64,000 nucleotides of DNA from assembly GCA_933228895.1 (NCBI GenBank), contig OW121851.1, positions 130,991,624 to 131,055,623 on the forward strand, read 5' to 3'. The stretch comes from Platycnemis pennipes (Eukaryota > Arthropoda > Insecta > Odonata > Platycnemididae). Numbering within the stretch: position 1 is the stretch's first letter; each line of letters begins with the position of its first letter. The position numbers and the translations under genes are program-made. Below the pieces are notes generated by a model. It worked only from the letters and a program-made list of their open reading frames with translations, searched no databases and had not been told where the DNA came from. Positions 20,511-32,988 of the stretch are shown here, piece by piece.

Positions 20511-20584
20511 CGCCCCCGGGTGGGCTCGAACCATCAACCTTTCGGTTAACAGCCGAACGCGGTAGCCGATTGCGCCAGGGAGGC
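20511..20584 (-). tRNA. tRNA-Asn(GTT)-like, damaged
   Basis: A 74-nt cloverleaf on the minus strand begins GCCTCCCTGGCGCAATCGG, has the anticodon arm TTCGG-CTGTTAA-CCGAA (anticodon GTT) and T arm ATGGTTCGAGCCCAC, and ends CCCGGGGGCG. It closely resembles animal tRNA-Asn. Three positions break expected pairs: acceptor position 7 (C instead of G), one D-stem base (CCGC instead of GCGC), and one T-stem base (GATGG instead of GGTGG). A TTTT run just downstream could end Pol III transcription. The three mismatches argue for a pseudogene or a SINE-like derivative rather than a working tRNA. Confidence 0.75.
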
Positions 20585-21025
20585 TCTTAATTGAAGTGTC
20601 ATTGTATGCTATACCATCGATTTGGGAGCTTACACTATGCTTAGCTCTTAGCACGCAGTGAACGTGAGAACTGGTACTTCCCTATAACTAATGCTGCCAA
20701 TCATTAGGGCAAGTATAGATATTTTAAAGTTAAATAATGTATCTTTAAATAATTTATCGGCTCTCGTGACTTTAGTGAATAGACTCATTCAAGGCTTACT
20801 TGGCCTAAATGAAATGCCTCAAAGGATATTGGAAACATACTACATTCATTTGTTTAAACGAAGCCTTTTTTTCGCCGTTCGATCTTCTTGTTTTTCGCCT
20901 GCGCTGCTACTGAGATTCCCGCGATGCCCCAGAATTCCCTCACCTCTTATGATGCTCGCTTCGGGCTCCTTCTCTGCGACTAGCAATATTCGGGAGGAGG
21001 CCGCAGGTGTTGGATTGGGATGAGA
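20585..21025. other. unassigned sequence
   Basis: Part of 20860-21020 is GC-richer and open on both strands, but no domain is recognised. Confidence 0.35.
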
Positions 21026-21650
21026 GTCATCACCATCATCATCGTGTGTCAACAATCCTAGGATGTGTTTGACGCAGCCCTCCACTTGATTCTTCTATCG
21101 GCCAACCTCTTCATATTAACGTAATTCTTCTCTTTAGCATCCTTTCACAACTTGTTCAATACATCTCATACGAGGCCTGCCTTTTTCATTCTTCCCATTC
21201 GCTTTTCCCTCGACGATTGTCTTCATCAGTCCATCGTGTCTTAAGATATGGCCGATTATGTTGCCCGATCTTCTTTTAAAAGTTTTCAGCGGACTTCTCT
21301 TTTCTCCCACTTCTTAAGATTTCCTCGTTGCTTACTCGATCGATCCATTTTATCTCCATCATTCTTCGGTAGCACCACATTTCAAATGCTTCTAGCCTTG
21401 ACTTATCTGCTGCTGTTATCGTCCATACATCGCTGCCATAGAGTAAAATGCTCCAGATGTATGTTCTGATGGAATGTTTCCTCACTTCCACGCTTGTATT
21501 TGCAGCCGTAAGCAGAATCTTCTTCTGGTAAAATGCTTTTTTCGCTTGGGCAATTCTACTGGCGATTTCTTCTTTACTTCGTCCATCGCTGGTTACTCGA
21601 CTTTCCATTTAACAGAACTCTTCCACCTCCTAAATTTTGTTTTCCTAATT
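21026..21650 (-). pseudogene. RTE-like LINE 3' end, family with GATGAT tail (copy 1)
   Basis: Minus strand. The translation reads RVTSDGRSKEEIASRIAQA, KKAFYQKKILL, YIWSILLYGSDVWTI, LEAFEMWCYRRMMEIKW and RVSNEEILR, the C-terminal region of RTE/BovB-like ORF2. Then, with frameshifts, comes the segment equivalent to KTIVEGKV...GRPR and the end ESSGGLRQ-like block. The element ends in GATGATGATGGTGATGA repeats (21026-21042 on the + strand). The endonuclease and RT core are missing. Confidence 0.82.
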
Positions 21651-22035
21651 TAGAATTGGTCCTGGCTTCTTTTCTCCTATTGCATACCAATACCTTAGTG
21701 GGCTCTAATTGTTTGAGTGCTTCTCCTTCGGCAGCATCCTTCGACGGTCATCCTGACAGCGGGGTGGGAAGGGTAGCGATTCCTCAACAAGTCGAGGGCT
21801 CAGCGTCTATCACGCGAAGGGACGTCGCCTGTAGCTGGGATCTTTACACTCCGAGCATTAATTCCTTGGGTTTCTACTTGAAAATGTTCATATTAATGTC
21901 AAAAAAAGATCACATGGAAAAAATCCACATTGGATAAAAAAGTGGATTTTAACCAAGAGATTTTTTTAATCATGGAAATTCGTAATTTCCACAAAGTTAT
22001 ACCTTAAAAAATTTGCTATAAATGTTCGCATCAAT
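21651..22035. other. unassigned sequence
   Basis: The middle part (21720-21870) is CpG-richer and open on the + strand, without motifs. An AAAATCCAC / GTGGATTTT inverted word pair lies at 21919-21949. Confidence 0.35.
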
Positions 22036-22345
22036 CGATACCTCATCATTGTCATTAGTCAGCAATCCTGGGATTGGTTTGACGCAGCTCACCACTGAAT
22101 TCTTCCATCCGCTAATTTTCTGTATCGCATCCTTCATCACTTGTTCTATGCGTCTCATACGAGGCCTTCCTTTGCCGTTCTTCCCGTCCACTTGTCCTTC
22201 AACAATTGTCTTCATCAGGCCATCATGTCTAATGATGTGGCCGAGTAAGTTTTCTTGGTAGGTTATTCAGAAGATTTCCTTTTTCTTCCACTCTTCTTAG
22301 GATTTCCTCGTTTCTTACTCGGTCGATCCATTTTGGCGGGTGAAA
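22036..22345 (-). pseudogene. RTE-like LINE 3' end, GATGAT-tail family (copy 2)
   Basis: Minus strand, about 80 percent like copy 1. WIDRVRNEEILRRVEEK-like residues lead into MKTIVEGQVDGKNGKGRPR and MRRIEQVMKDAI, followed by a WKNSVVSCVKPIPGLL end and an ATGACAATGATGA tail. Confidence 0.8.
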
Positions 22346-23279
22346 TAAAATTATCTGGTGACATTACAAAGTATTAATGATCACGTTAGTAATGAATTTC
22401 CTCCTCATCAATCCTGATATTCCTTTTTTCTCGCTGAAAGTGTTGGCGGTGACCATCGAAACATTTTTCTTCAATTGTGTGTGTTTCTTTTTGTGTTCCA
22501 TATTTAACTCAACTGTCTGTGCGTGTGTATCAATTGTGTGTAGGATTCCCGGTGGAACCATATGAACCGCGGGTTTGCACAATTTAATGCTTTATACTAC
22601 CTGACGATTTTTATAACTCCATACTTATGAACACCTATGAAATAAATTTCGATATTTCTCAAAGGTCATTATGAAATATCCACGACCTCTTCTATCCTTA
22701 TGTCTGAATTGTCCCTAATTTTGGATTCATACTTTGTGTGAAGTGAATGCCATTACGGTCTTCATTCATTATTCCACTCTTTGCGGGAGGTAAGGCGGTC
22801 ATGAAGGAAGAGCATCTGAATGAGCTGAGCGAGGTGAAGGCCGCGACGCATGCTTATGCTTGTTGTGCAGAGCTAAATATTTTATGTAAGTGCATTCATT
22901 TCCACGCGTGGTTCTTAACGCATGCCAAATTAGTACCAAAGGCATTAAAATTACTTTCTTTAGCGTTCGTAAAATTGAAATATTTTGCTTGAACAATTTT
23001 ACATTGTTTTTTCGTGTTATTTATTTAATTACCGGTGTAATTCACAAGAATGGTCTGCGTCTAGTCCTCCGCTACGGAATACTTAATGACGCACAAAATG
23101 ATAGGTTATATCAGTTGAAACAGTCTTTTTAAAACTCCTCTGTGCATTGTTTGTATTGGGAATGAGACTGACATTGCATCGGACGTTGTGGACGAGTTTT
23201 TAATCCTGTTTCCTCGTATTTCATTGTCGGCAACCAGCATCATCCCATTTTTATAATCTATCCTGTTTTCGCAGCTATA
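22346..23279. other. unassigned sequence
   Basis: No feature recognised. A weak CTGAAAGTG / CCATCGAAAC pair at 22434-22463 recalls the motif of the fold-back elements but has no inverted arms. Confidence 0.3.
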
Positions 23280-23800
23280 AGTATTACCTGTTTCTTTCCC
23301 GCATCTTCAATGTCCCTGCGCGCGCATGCAAGTGGCCCTTCCTTTACGAGTAGCTTTAATGAAGCCGTAGGAGGGGCTGGCCGCTCTATCCCCTTGAGCG
23401 AAACCCCAGGAGAGTGGCAGGTGAGAGAGAGAGAGGGAGTCTCGAGACCTCTGACAGATACGTATCCCATCGTGCATTGCGGCTCGATGGGGAGTCGCGA
23501 GGGGCCAGGAGTCGACCTTTCGGGCGTGAGTCGGCGGAATCACCGGAATCCCTCTTGGCAGCCACTCCCTCCCAAATGGACCACTTCCTTCTCCTCCGTC
23601 GCTTGCCGTGTGTTTGGGTGGCGCCTCCGCCCCCCTCCCACCACGCCCTGAAAGGCGTCACAGACAGATGAAACGTCGCCAGGAGTACGGCGCGGTCTTT
23701 CCCACCCGCTTAATTTTTCACAGGGAAAATTATCGGTATGGTGTGGTGGCGCAGGTAGGGCAAAATCTGCATAATTTACTTAAGGATGTTCCACCGTGAC
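23280..23800. other. CpG-rich block
   Basis: Dense CpG and G+C between AT-rich flanks, with open frames on both strands that are artefacts of composition. A GGCAGGTGAGAG at about 23416-23427 fits a splice donor, so a first exon on the + strand is conceivable. Nothing else supports a gene. Confidence 0.3.
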
Positions 23801-25205
23801 TACTTGATTCAAAATCCCGTAAAAGAGCTATGTTATTTAATGAACAAATACTGATCCAGGAAAACACCTATATGGAAAATCATCTATAGGGTGATAACGC
23901 ATACACGATAATTGCATGAGTATGCAATTATATAGCACTTTGTAGTTGCATTCTATTTTTTACAAGCTCTTCTAACTCATTTTGACTTCGGAGCATGGCT
24001 GAGGTGTTGTTGCCACGTTTAATTTACAAAGTGAGAATACATGCTCATTCCCGCTAATACGTATTCTAAAATAGGTTAAATACTTTCTTACTTAGTTTTA
24101 AACTATTCCCTTGCAACTACAACTCTTTGTTTTGAAATTTATTAATATTAATATTTTTGTAACTTATGTGGCAACAATGACGCTGCTACCATTTGGAAGA
24201 ATTGGTATTAATTACACCATATCAATAACCAATGAAATATTTAAATTAAAAAAATATAAGAAGGATCTTGGTAAGGTATATTCCTTAACTAAGTAAATAA
24301 ATAGGCTTGTAAGCACGTTCCGTCACAAGTACCGTTGCTAATGATAACAACATACTGTAGTGCCACTTTCATGTAACTAAGGCTTTTCTGCTTCTTTTTC
24401 GAGCAAACATTTATTAATATCAATTACAAAAGTGTGGTAAGGCGAGACCTTTTTCACAATTCTAAATTCTACATAAAATTGTGTGTCTTATATTAGTTTT
24501 TCGTCAAAACGACATTTCTCTTTACATTATCAATCTGCAAATTTTACTGCAAGAGCCATGCTCTGCCGTATAACCACATATAAAATAGCCGATTTCAACC
24601 TCTTTTTTCTTCAAATATATGATGGAAAGGCCTCATTATTTTATTACCAATCTATAGAAGGGCCAAAAAATTGTGTGTTCTGATATTTTCACAAAAATGA
24701 CATCTACTTCATAATTCGGTGGAGCCTCGTTAAAGATGCCTACTTCCACTTCAGTTCAGTGGGAGCAAGAGTGTTCAGCCATTTCTTTATGTTTTTTAGA
24801 TTAAGCGACCATGATAATGCTGATAACTGAATGAAATGCGTTTTGCCCCACGACAAGAACCTGGAAATTTGAATCCCGCCTCGGAGATGGACTTTGTGCT
24901 CGTCTTAGGGTCATGCTTTGATTAAATGCTACAACGTATCCTTGGCAGATGGAGCGCCCTGAAAACGTATTCCTCCCAGAGATTCATTTGCCTGACGTTT
25001 GAGTTGCGCTCATTCTCAAGTAATAAGCATGGAAAGAAGGGGTAGAATCAAATTAGGAGGAAATATGTTCCAACTTAAAAGGTTATTTTGCACTGCATAA
25101 CAGAAGGCCAACATCAATTCTCACCTCCAAACATGATCGGAGTAGCCCTCGTTAGATGGTAGCCACAAGTAAAACATAAATCAATGAAGGATGATAGAGA
25201 TCTTA
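23801..25205. other. mostly unassigned; tRNA-like segment near 24850-24900
   Basis: An AT-rich stretch with a perfect small hairpin AATTGCAT/ATGCAATT near 23911-23930. A possible SINE head lies at 24840-24990 (TTTGAATCCCGCC as B-box-like word), not certain. Confidence 0.3.
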
Positions 25206-25478
25206 CATCTGCATCTACGCAATAACCTGCAAGCCACCGCGAGGGCGTGTGGCAGGGGGTGAAGACCACCAAACATGAACTATTGACATTCAAATCGGCT
25301 ACAACATGAAAAAATGCTAGATAATAGGGTCTCATGCAGCTAGTTGGTTAGTATCTAGGTAGTAATAAAGGGATTTGTTGCTAATACATGCATCATGCAC
25401 TACAACTCTTTAATATTGCACCATCCTATTCCTTTGATATGCTGCCTGTTGTGTTCTCTTATAGTACAGGGGAAAATA
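25206..25478 (-). repeat. LINE-B 3' end
   Basis: On the + strand it begins CATCTGCATCTACGCAATA, then AAGCCACCGCGAGGGCGTGTGGCAGG, and upstream (minus sense) carries ATGCTGCCTGTTGTGTTCTCTTAT, shared with 63225-63697 and, inverted, with 45590-45620. A 5'-truncated copy. Confidence 0.78.
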
Positions 25479-26344
25479 AAGTGGGATAATCAAATATAAT
25501 GCGGGGGAGATAAACTTCGTAAAATGCATAGGGACCGTAGCATTCTCATTTTTAATGGAAAAGTATATAATATCGCCTCCAAACTGGGGTAAATAAACGT
25601 TTGTTGAACTTGAACTTGAAATATGTCAGCGAGCGAAATAGAGCAGAAAGGAATTGGATGGAAAAGAGAAGTGGTGCATTTCTGAAAATGTCATTTTCCA
25701 CATAGCTCGATGGATGGTTGAGATTTGGTGCAGAAGAGCACAAATCGGAACTCTAATTTACATTCCCATAGTAAATCAACAACACTAAGATTGGTTCCTA
25801 CCACGGTTCCTACGAAGGACTCAACCCCGTTTCTCACGATATTTTACTGCGCGCAAGACCTATCTAGTATACTCGACGGTAATTTGCATTTAGGACGGAA
25901 TAGGTCATGAATGGAGCCGACCTGAAGGTATATTACTATGAAACTCCATACCTCATGTGTATAAGTCTACATTACCTAAGCTATACTGTTTATTAAGTAT
26001 TTTTGACCACGAAATTCTTATTATATTCATTGGCATTAAAAATACGTAAATGTTAAGTGGCATATAATTCAAAATTGCCTACAACTTCAGATAGATTTTT
26101 AACTTTAACGGATAACTTTAACTCGCATTAAATTTTCATCAAGATAACGATTTAGCGAGGAACGAAGTTAACATTTTGAGTAGCTTTTAATGCATTGACG
26201 AAGTTAATTTTTGGATTAACTTTGCCCAGCTATGGGTACATGATGCATCTGTTTCTAAAAATTGTAAGATTCCAACATCGCGGCAATATCTTCCCACGGT
26301 CTTCTTTTGTTTTCTGGAGAGATTATGTCGGCATAATTTCGTTA
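25479..26344. other. unassigned sequence
   Basis: Nothing recognised; short open frames without motifs. Confidence 0.35.
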
Positions 26345-26540
26345 ATAAATTCAGTTCCGTAGATTAATTTTGAAAAAAATACTAAATTTATGAGATGCTC
26401 GAGGAAACTGAAGGAAAAACTTAATATTGAAGTAGGAGGGAATAGAATTGAACGGGCAGAACAGTTTTTTATCATTAGCAGCGTATTGGATGGTGGTGGG
26501 CATAGCAGTAATGATGCAAGGAGCAGACGTTCGCCCACCA
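26345..26540 (+). pseudogene. RTE-like LINE fragment
   Basis: MRCSRKLKEKLNIEVGG, NRIERAEQF, then VLDGGGHSSNDARSR corresponds to the CSKK...IGG..IE.V..F.YLGS.L..GG.SS.DI..RI block that precedes the C-terminal region in RTE/BovB-like ORF2. The YLGS strand is already altered. The fragment ends within this block, and the downstream C-terminal region is absent. Confidence 0.6.
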
Positions 26541-28880
26541 GCAGCTCGTGGTTGCGAGGACGCGGTACTATCATCCTCTGTTACCATACTCTTAAACATC
26601 AATGGAAAATTTCCATGAAGGAAGGTGACTACGAATTGATACGAATGAAAATTCCATTCAATCGGTGCAGTGCTTTGTGTCAAAGTGACTAACTACATTA
26701 ATAATTAATTGATAATACAGTAACTGTAAACGCAAACGTGATTGTTCAGCGGTTACTTTGTCTTACTTGGGGCTAGTTGCGAACTAGCACCGCGTAAATT
26801 ATAAATTAAGTAGCTAGAGAGTACATTATGGCGATCATGCTTGTTATCCAGCGTATTACTGGTCCTGTATCGCAATATACTGGAAAGATACTATCATATT
26901 AGTTACTATCCACGACCTTGTGCTGGAGAGTAGTGTGAAATACGCTTTACTGAAATCTGATGATTGAGAGGTTACGATACATTTATAGATGCTGAATTTA
27001 TATAAGTATTTCTCGAGAGCTACGAAATAAACTTCCATATTGCCGTTGTATTCTATTTATGTAATTTTGTTCGCTTACACTAGCGATTGCATAAAGTTTC
27101 ACATGCCGTTAGTAACTTGCAGCAGGTTTCCTTGCTGACTTAACAACTTCTCGTTAGGAGTGGTGTGTTTGTTCCTATATTCTCGTTGTGTGAGTGTAAA
27201 TCTCTTTCCCATCGACGGAAGGATTTGTAGGAGGAGAATTTATTCTCTGCTCCCGGAAGTCTTCTCTTGGCTGCTCGATTTGGAATACGTTTGTTGATCG
27301 ATGTTGGCTCGGAGACTCCCATTTCTCATAATATGACCCGATAAATAATAAAGTAATGTTTATTTACTACGTCTTTATTTTCAAATGGTTTAGAAATTTT
27401 GAGACATTATTTTTATCTCAGTTCATTATATCATTGAATAACTGGAGAGTATTCGTATTTAGAAACTAAAATGGGGATTATTAGTGAACTAAAGCAGAAA
27501 TTTGGTGACTTGATGTCTAAATTGCGACCGAAAATTCTCTATCAAACGTGCAAAGCTCTGACTAACATATAGCGTCTGGCAGCTCAACTTTAGCTATTCT
27601 GTCAAAAACTTAAGAATATTTGCAGAGTACTCAACTTAGTTCTTAATATACTCCTAAAAATTATTATCACCTCTTTGAGTGTGTTTTCTAATGTTTACGG
27701 TGAATTTTGTGCAAATAAAAAACTTAATGAAGGCATTTCATTATATATTAATTGTAAGAGGAGTTTAGAAACTAGAGTTTGTCGTATATTTCCCTACGTA
27801 TATCTGTCGTTGTAATTTACTCCGGAGCAATTCCGTCATCTCAAGTGTAAAAAGTAATACATTTATGTCGTGTACATTTGGTGTATAATTAAAATTAATA
27901 ATTGATAATCAAACTGTTTCCATGTGCCAGCAAAAATAGGTGAAATTCTACATTCATAGACTCATGGAATCGTAACTTTTGGATCCAAATAATCTAGAAT
28001 TACCGTGAGTTCTCCTGCTTCTCGAATTGTATCATATGTCCCTTCGATGTTTCGTTTACACTAACGTTGTTACAATGCGGCACGCACATATAAAATTATA
28101 TACTTAGCGTCACAAGATCTCTCTCGCCTCTTGGATTTTGCGATGCCTATAACTAAACCCCAAAGGTGAAGCACCTGATTCTCTTGTAGATTATAACTCT
28201 CTCACTAAAATATTCACGTTCTTCGGTTAAAAAGGTTATCTTTCTGCCTCGAAGCTGAAGTAGCTCACCTATTTGCCCATTTTCCAGAAGTGCGCGGTTT
28301 GACGTGTCAAATTTCGTTGCTGCGTTATGGAATTGCGTTACAAGTAAGTCAAAAATCGTGTAATTTTCTTTATCTTAACTGAAACAGCTACGATGGGGAA
28401 AGCATGGAAATTTTCGCGAAATATAGGAACTTTCATAAAGATTATAGAATTGTAGCGCAAGAAATTTTTAGACAGTTGGTGTCTAATTTTTAGTTTTATG
28501 AATATATAGTTATGTATTATTGTTCCAGTGCCCGTGTTCCTGGAAAGTGAATAGTTTTATTGGCTAAAGTCAATAAATGCGGGCCTGAATGACTTCGTAT
28601 AGTGCTGGTTTGTTTTCTTCGCGTTTATTCTCCCAATTTTTATTATATTTATGCATAACTTTTTACTAAAACATTCGTTTTTTGCGTTGTCATTGCCCGA
28701 GTGAATCGGATACTTTACAAGACCTTGAATTTGAACGTAAATTTGCTGTCACGAGTTCGTTCTGCTCCGACTTTGAAAGCGTCTCATAAGAAGGCCATAA
28801 ATTTTTGTTGTCAGCGGGCGTAAACAATGTAGACTTGTGTTCAGGTTTGCGGCGGAAACAGGAACATTTTCCAGTGCGCC
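26541..28880. other. unassigned AT-rich sequence
   Basis: No gene, RNA or repeat recognised over more than 2 kb. Open frames are under 62 codons. Confidence 0.4.
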
Positions 28881-29290
28881 TTTGCTGCTGACGGGGATTC
28901 TCTTGAGGTCACAGCATTCGTTTCAACATCTCCGGGCAGGGGGAAGAGTAATGTTTACTTCGGGCAACAAGAAGTGATGCGGGAGAAGGGCCTTCGGGTG
29001 AAATATGAAGAGCCCTCCGCGAATATTGCCGCAAATATGATTTACTCGATATCCCTAACCCGCTCCCCTTTACCCTCGCCCCTATTTCCCTGTCTTCCCT
29101 CCCCTCTCTCCTTCCTATCCGCTCAGCAGTCTCGCGTCTTCCAAGGCGAGACCCCAGCCTCCGCGACAAACCCGGAATGTTATTTTTCCTCTTTTCCAAA
29201 GCGAGATCGATCGTGTTATTGTCCTTCCCCGTGACCCCCGAGCCTCTTGCATCCGGTACCTACCCTCGCGAAAAAAGAACTTGGGGTAAT
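28881..29290. other. CpG- and pyrimidine-rich block
   Basis: G+C- and CpG-rich sequence with a C/T-rich run (29055-29125). Open frames on both strands reflect composition. Candidate promoter or 5' exon only. Confidence 0.28.
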
Positions 29291-31100
29291 GCTCGTTCCT
29301 CCCTTCGATCTGCGACTGCTAGGTAATGGATTGACGTGGGATTTCTTTTCGTGACTTGCCTTGGCTCCCCTGGATATGCCTCCGCCGTTGTGGGGCGCAC
29401 TTAAGACGCAATAGTCACCCTTTCACATATGTCTGCACAAGCGAGCTTTGGTTACCATAGGAAAAAATGTTTATCCCAGAAGTGAAATCGATTTCGACTC
29501 AACGTCTAAACATTTTGACCACGAATCGGTGCCTATTTATCAGGCGTATTCCTGTTTTATAGATCCGATTTTTGAGTATTTTCCATTGTGAAATTGCAAG
29601 CGGTTGTTCCATTGCGATATATCCTACAAAATTTTCTTCTGAATACAGATTGGGTGTATTTTGGGTCAACGAGAGTGATTCGCAGTTCGATCTTTACGTG
29701 CTCTTATTTTCCTACCAGATCGCAGATTAAAGTTTTACACCTTTTTCGAAAACCCACAATGTATCACTATACTAAGTTAATTATTTATTATAACTTTTTA
29801 ACGGTTGTTATGTTGTATTATGTTGTTAAATAATATATGTTGTTCTACATAATTTTTTAATGTGGTTTATTTTTTTGCATTGTTTTCATTTTATCACATT
29901 GTCGGGAAACGTGATAAATACAGAGTATGACTGTAATATTTAAAAAAATAAAGCTTATTATACTTTTAATTAGTTTTTCATCAAGCGAGCAAAATGTTTT
30001 TTTGCCAACTTTTTCTTCTGCGCCTTAAATTTTATTCTAGGAATTGGTTATTAGTTATTTAAACTTTGTCGTAATATATTTTTATTATTTAATGAAGGTG
30101 TTGAATCTTGGGGATGCAGATTTCTGCATCTTTTTTATTTTTAATTACGTATAAAATATTTTACGCCTGCAAAATGCATGGCCTTCGATCTCCGAGTGCT
30201 CTCAACCAAATCGTAGGGTGTCTTGCGAAATGGACGGCTGAAGTGTCTCGTCCTGTGTTCAGTATCTTCTTCGAATAATACACTACTGGTCTGTGACATG
30301 AGTGGGCATTGTAGTGGCAGTTGTTACATTGTTAGAGATAGCTCGCGATCCTACTGCATGCACTTACTATCTCCAAAGTACATAAACCATTCAACAATTT
30401 GAAAACTCTCTTCCAGATATTAGAAAGAGTATAACCGTCGTCCCGGTTGTAATTTTCGTATTTTTTATGATTTCTATTGCTTCCCGGAACATAATTTCCA
30501 TTGAAGCTTGCAAAAATATTCTAATTTGTTTGATCCCTTAGAATCTAATATATTTACATTTGGACATTGCCTCATTCCATGGCTAGCTTTTTTCTCCAAA
30601 TTTTTTACCCTTATAATTTTAGATCGGGGAGAGTATCAATCATGGAAATAACGAATATGATAGGAATTTCGCCCAGCAATGGGAAAGGAGGAAGGTGGTT
30701 AGGAGTTTAAGAGGATTGTGTACATCATGTATAGTTTTAGATGGCAGGGATGGCTACAGAGATAGTGAACGACATGAACGATTTAAGAACTCTCATAAGT
30801 GATAGAAAATAGATGGCGATGGTGAGTTTTTACATTTTTAGTTGCGTGTTGTGATTTCCAGCTGTAAAATTTAGCCAGAGTTTTAATGATAAATATTATC
30901 TCTCCGCTGAGGCAAGTCATGCACCTATTTTTATTGCATGATTTTTTAATGGTAAAAAAAGATGAAGACGGATGTGCGCTCAGTACTGTTGTGCTGATAT
31001 GTTCAATCAATTTCCTTCGTTTCGCTCCAGAATCATTTAATGTCCTTAATGTTGGACCATTTAAGTGATTCCGTTTTCGAGGAATAAAACGATCAATGAC
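29291..31100. other. unassigned AT-rich sequence
   Basis: T-rich and A-rich runs dominate 29750-30160. No feature recognised. Confidence 0.4.
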
Positions 31101-31138
31101 GCGTTAAACGAGACCTTTCTTTTCCTCGCTCCCAGTAT

Positions 31139-31350
31139 TGAAACTACCCTCCCCTCCCCCACCTCCCCTCCCCCACCTTCCCTCCCATCTCCAGTCGCTC
31201 AATATGCGCGATTGCTCCCGAAATGAATTTCCAGGCGAACCTCTCCCCCCTCCCCCACCACCTCTCCCTCTCCACACCACCATCGCAGCAGCACTCAGCG
31301 CCCCCCCCCTCTGCCCCCCACTCCCGTACTCCTCCTCCACCCCCTCCCTC
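31139..31350. other. C-run tract, G-quadruplex candidate on minus strand
   Basis: Repeated CCTCCCC and CCCTCCCC words on the + strand (densest at 31146-31195, again at 31240-31345) give many G3-G5 runs with short loops on the minus strand. The proline/serine-rich open frames across 31138-31623 are a by-product of this composition. Confidence 0.55.
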
Positions 31351-31675
31351 TCTTATGTATCCTATTGCTCGTCGACGGACGGATCACGAGCCCGCAGTCC
31401 AGTCCTCCCACGTGGGTTTCGTCGCCCCCCCCCCACTCCACCGATCATCTGTTCCTCTCCATTTGTTCTCCCCTTCGCTTCCATAGAGCACTCTGTATTT
31501 CCCAACACCTCTTCCTACCGCGCACTCTCCCCCCTCTTTAGGCCGAATACCCTTCGCCCTTTTCCTATCCGGGCTTTTTGGGGGATTGGTGAATTAGAAT
31601 GGATTACTGAGTTGTTTGAGTAGCTTTTATTAACGGAACTTAAGGGGAAATAGCGGAAATTATATGTTTGGGGAT

Positions 31676-32000
31676 TGAGTTGGTGTGGTGGCTAAAGCAC
31701 TAGCCTCCCATCCCGAGGGTTCGGGTTCTGGCATTGGCGGATTTTTCGGTGCCAAACCGGTTCCTACTTAGTGATGGGCATTTCAGGTTCAGTGCTCCGT
31801 CCGTCGGATGGGACGTTGAGCCGTAGTCCCCTTGGCCTTTGACGTTAAGAGCAGGCAGATGCCGACGCCGGGTTTCTCTCCACCCTTCCTCCGTTCCCTG
31901 AAAACTCCTACCATTACCCAAATACCCACCTATCCTAAATGGCGCGAATGACCTCAGCTGTCGGTCGCCTCCCCAGAATAATTAACGAATTATACACTAA
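31676..32000 (+). repeat. SINE-B, most complete copy
   Basis: A tRNA-like head (GTGTGGTGGCTAAAGCACTAG as A box region, GAGGGTTCGGGTTCTGG as B box region) is followed by a body with GATGGGACGTTGAGCCGTAG, TCCCCTTGGCC, GCCGACGCCGGGTTTCTCTCC and GTCGGTCGCCTCCCC. It ends in a short A-rich tail near 32002. It serves as the local reference for 52-184 and 1400-1642. Confidence 0.82.
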
Positions 32001-32164
32001 AAAAAAGGCTGAACATCGATGGGAATCGGGTGTAGATCCAGATGTACATGAGTATTGATTACCGTTTGGTAGCAAAGAAGGCTGATATTTATTAATATCT
32101 ATCGATTTGATTTCCAGTACGCATTACCTATACTCTTACAATTAGTGTTCAACCTATAAGCCGT

Positions 32165-32402
32165 TCGTTTCAGTTAGGAGGTTAGGGAACAGCTCTCCAA
32201 GTACCAAGCCCAAGGATTTTCAAAACTCGTCTGTTATGGCACGGAGAGGGTACTTGGTAATTCCTTGTGCCTCCTGCGGGCTCTCATAAAATCAGACTCT
32301 CAACACATGCAGAATCTCCTTTTTAACTGGTCGTGCCCTGGAATCGAATCCGGCACCTCCGGTATATTCACTCATTCACTGAGCTACCAATTCCTCTAGG
32401 GT
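32165..32402 (-). repeat. tRNA-derived SINE
   Basis: On the minus strand it starts GAGGAATTGGTAGCTCAGTG (A-box-like) with GGATTCGATTCCAGG (B-box-like) about 45 bases later, then a non-tRNA body. The head has near-tRNA spacing but lacks a foldable acceptor stem. It belongs to none of the other local families. Confidence 0.6.
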
Positions 32403-32499
32403 TACTTAGTTGATGGTACGTTTCTATTCTAGATTTAGCTTGAATGAAGAGTACTGTCATTAGTGACATTTTAGCCTCTTTACCTACAGATTACTCTGC

Positions 32500-32612
32500 G
32501 AGATACCGCTATGGTGTGTGGCAGTCACCAATCATCCACTGCATCAACATCATCTGCATCAACGAAATACCCTGTGAGCCACCACGAGGGTGTGTGGCAG
32601 GAAAAATGTGTG
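32500..32612 (-). repeat. LINE-A/B 3' tail fragments
   Basis: TACCCTGTGAGCCACCACGAGG with GTGTGTGGCAGG (32569-32601) is the conserved 3' hairpin read on the minus strand, preceded by CATC repeats. A second partial copy of GGTGTGTGGCAG lies at 32512-32523. Confidence 0.7.
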
Positions 32613-32754
32613 GACATGCCTTAAGGGATATAATGGAACTTAATAATGAAAGTGTGTTAGCAATGCATTCACCAGCCATTGAGACATATTATTAGACTTT
32701 AAGATGTAGGTAATCTAATTTTTATTATTCGGTTCGCATTTGCTATCATACGTG

Positions 32755-32988
32755 ATGACCTAGGGGGCTACAGACGGGAGGGTCCCCAGTTTCCGGGGCA
32801 GAAACTCTCTAGACACGCTCTCCTATATCCTCGCGATTCTATTTTCTGTGTGTCAAACATTGTAGGAAATTGCTGGCGGCCCAGGGAAAGGAACTGGCTG
32901 TGAATGTGTGAAAATCGCTCGCTGATGGCTTAGTGCGGGGTGAGCTCTACACTCACCTATCAAATACCAACCTTAGAGCTGAACGCTG
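32755..32988 (+). repeat. SINE-V copy
   Basis: The body shows GGCGGCCCAGGGAAAGGAACTGG, GGCTTAGTGCGGGGTGAGCTCTAC and CACCTATCAAATACCAACC. The tRNA-like head (32755-32800) is degraded. Confidence 0.75.

Noticed and set aside
22434..22463. Hammerhead-like motif CTGAAAG ... CCATCGAAAC
   Set aside because: No inverted arms and no GTC triplet; the box deviates at more than one core position.
31138..31623. 161-codon proline/serine-rich frame (+)
   Set aside because: It follows a C-run tract; the other frames are open too and the translation is low complexity.
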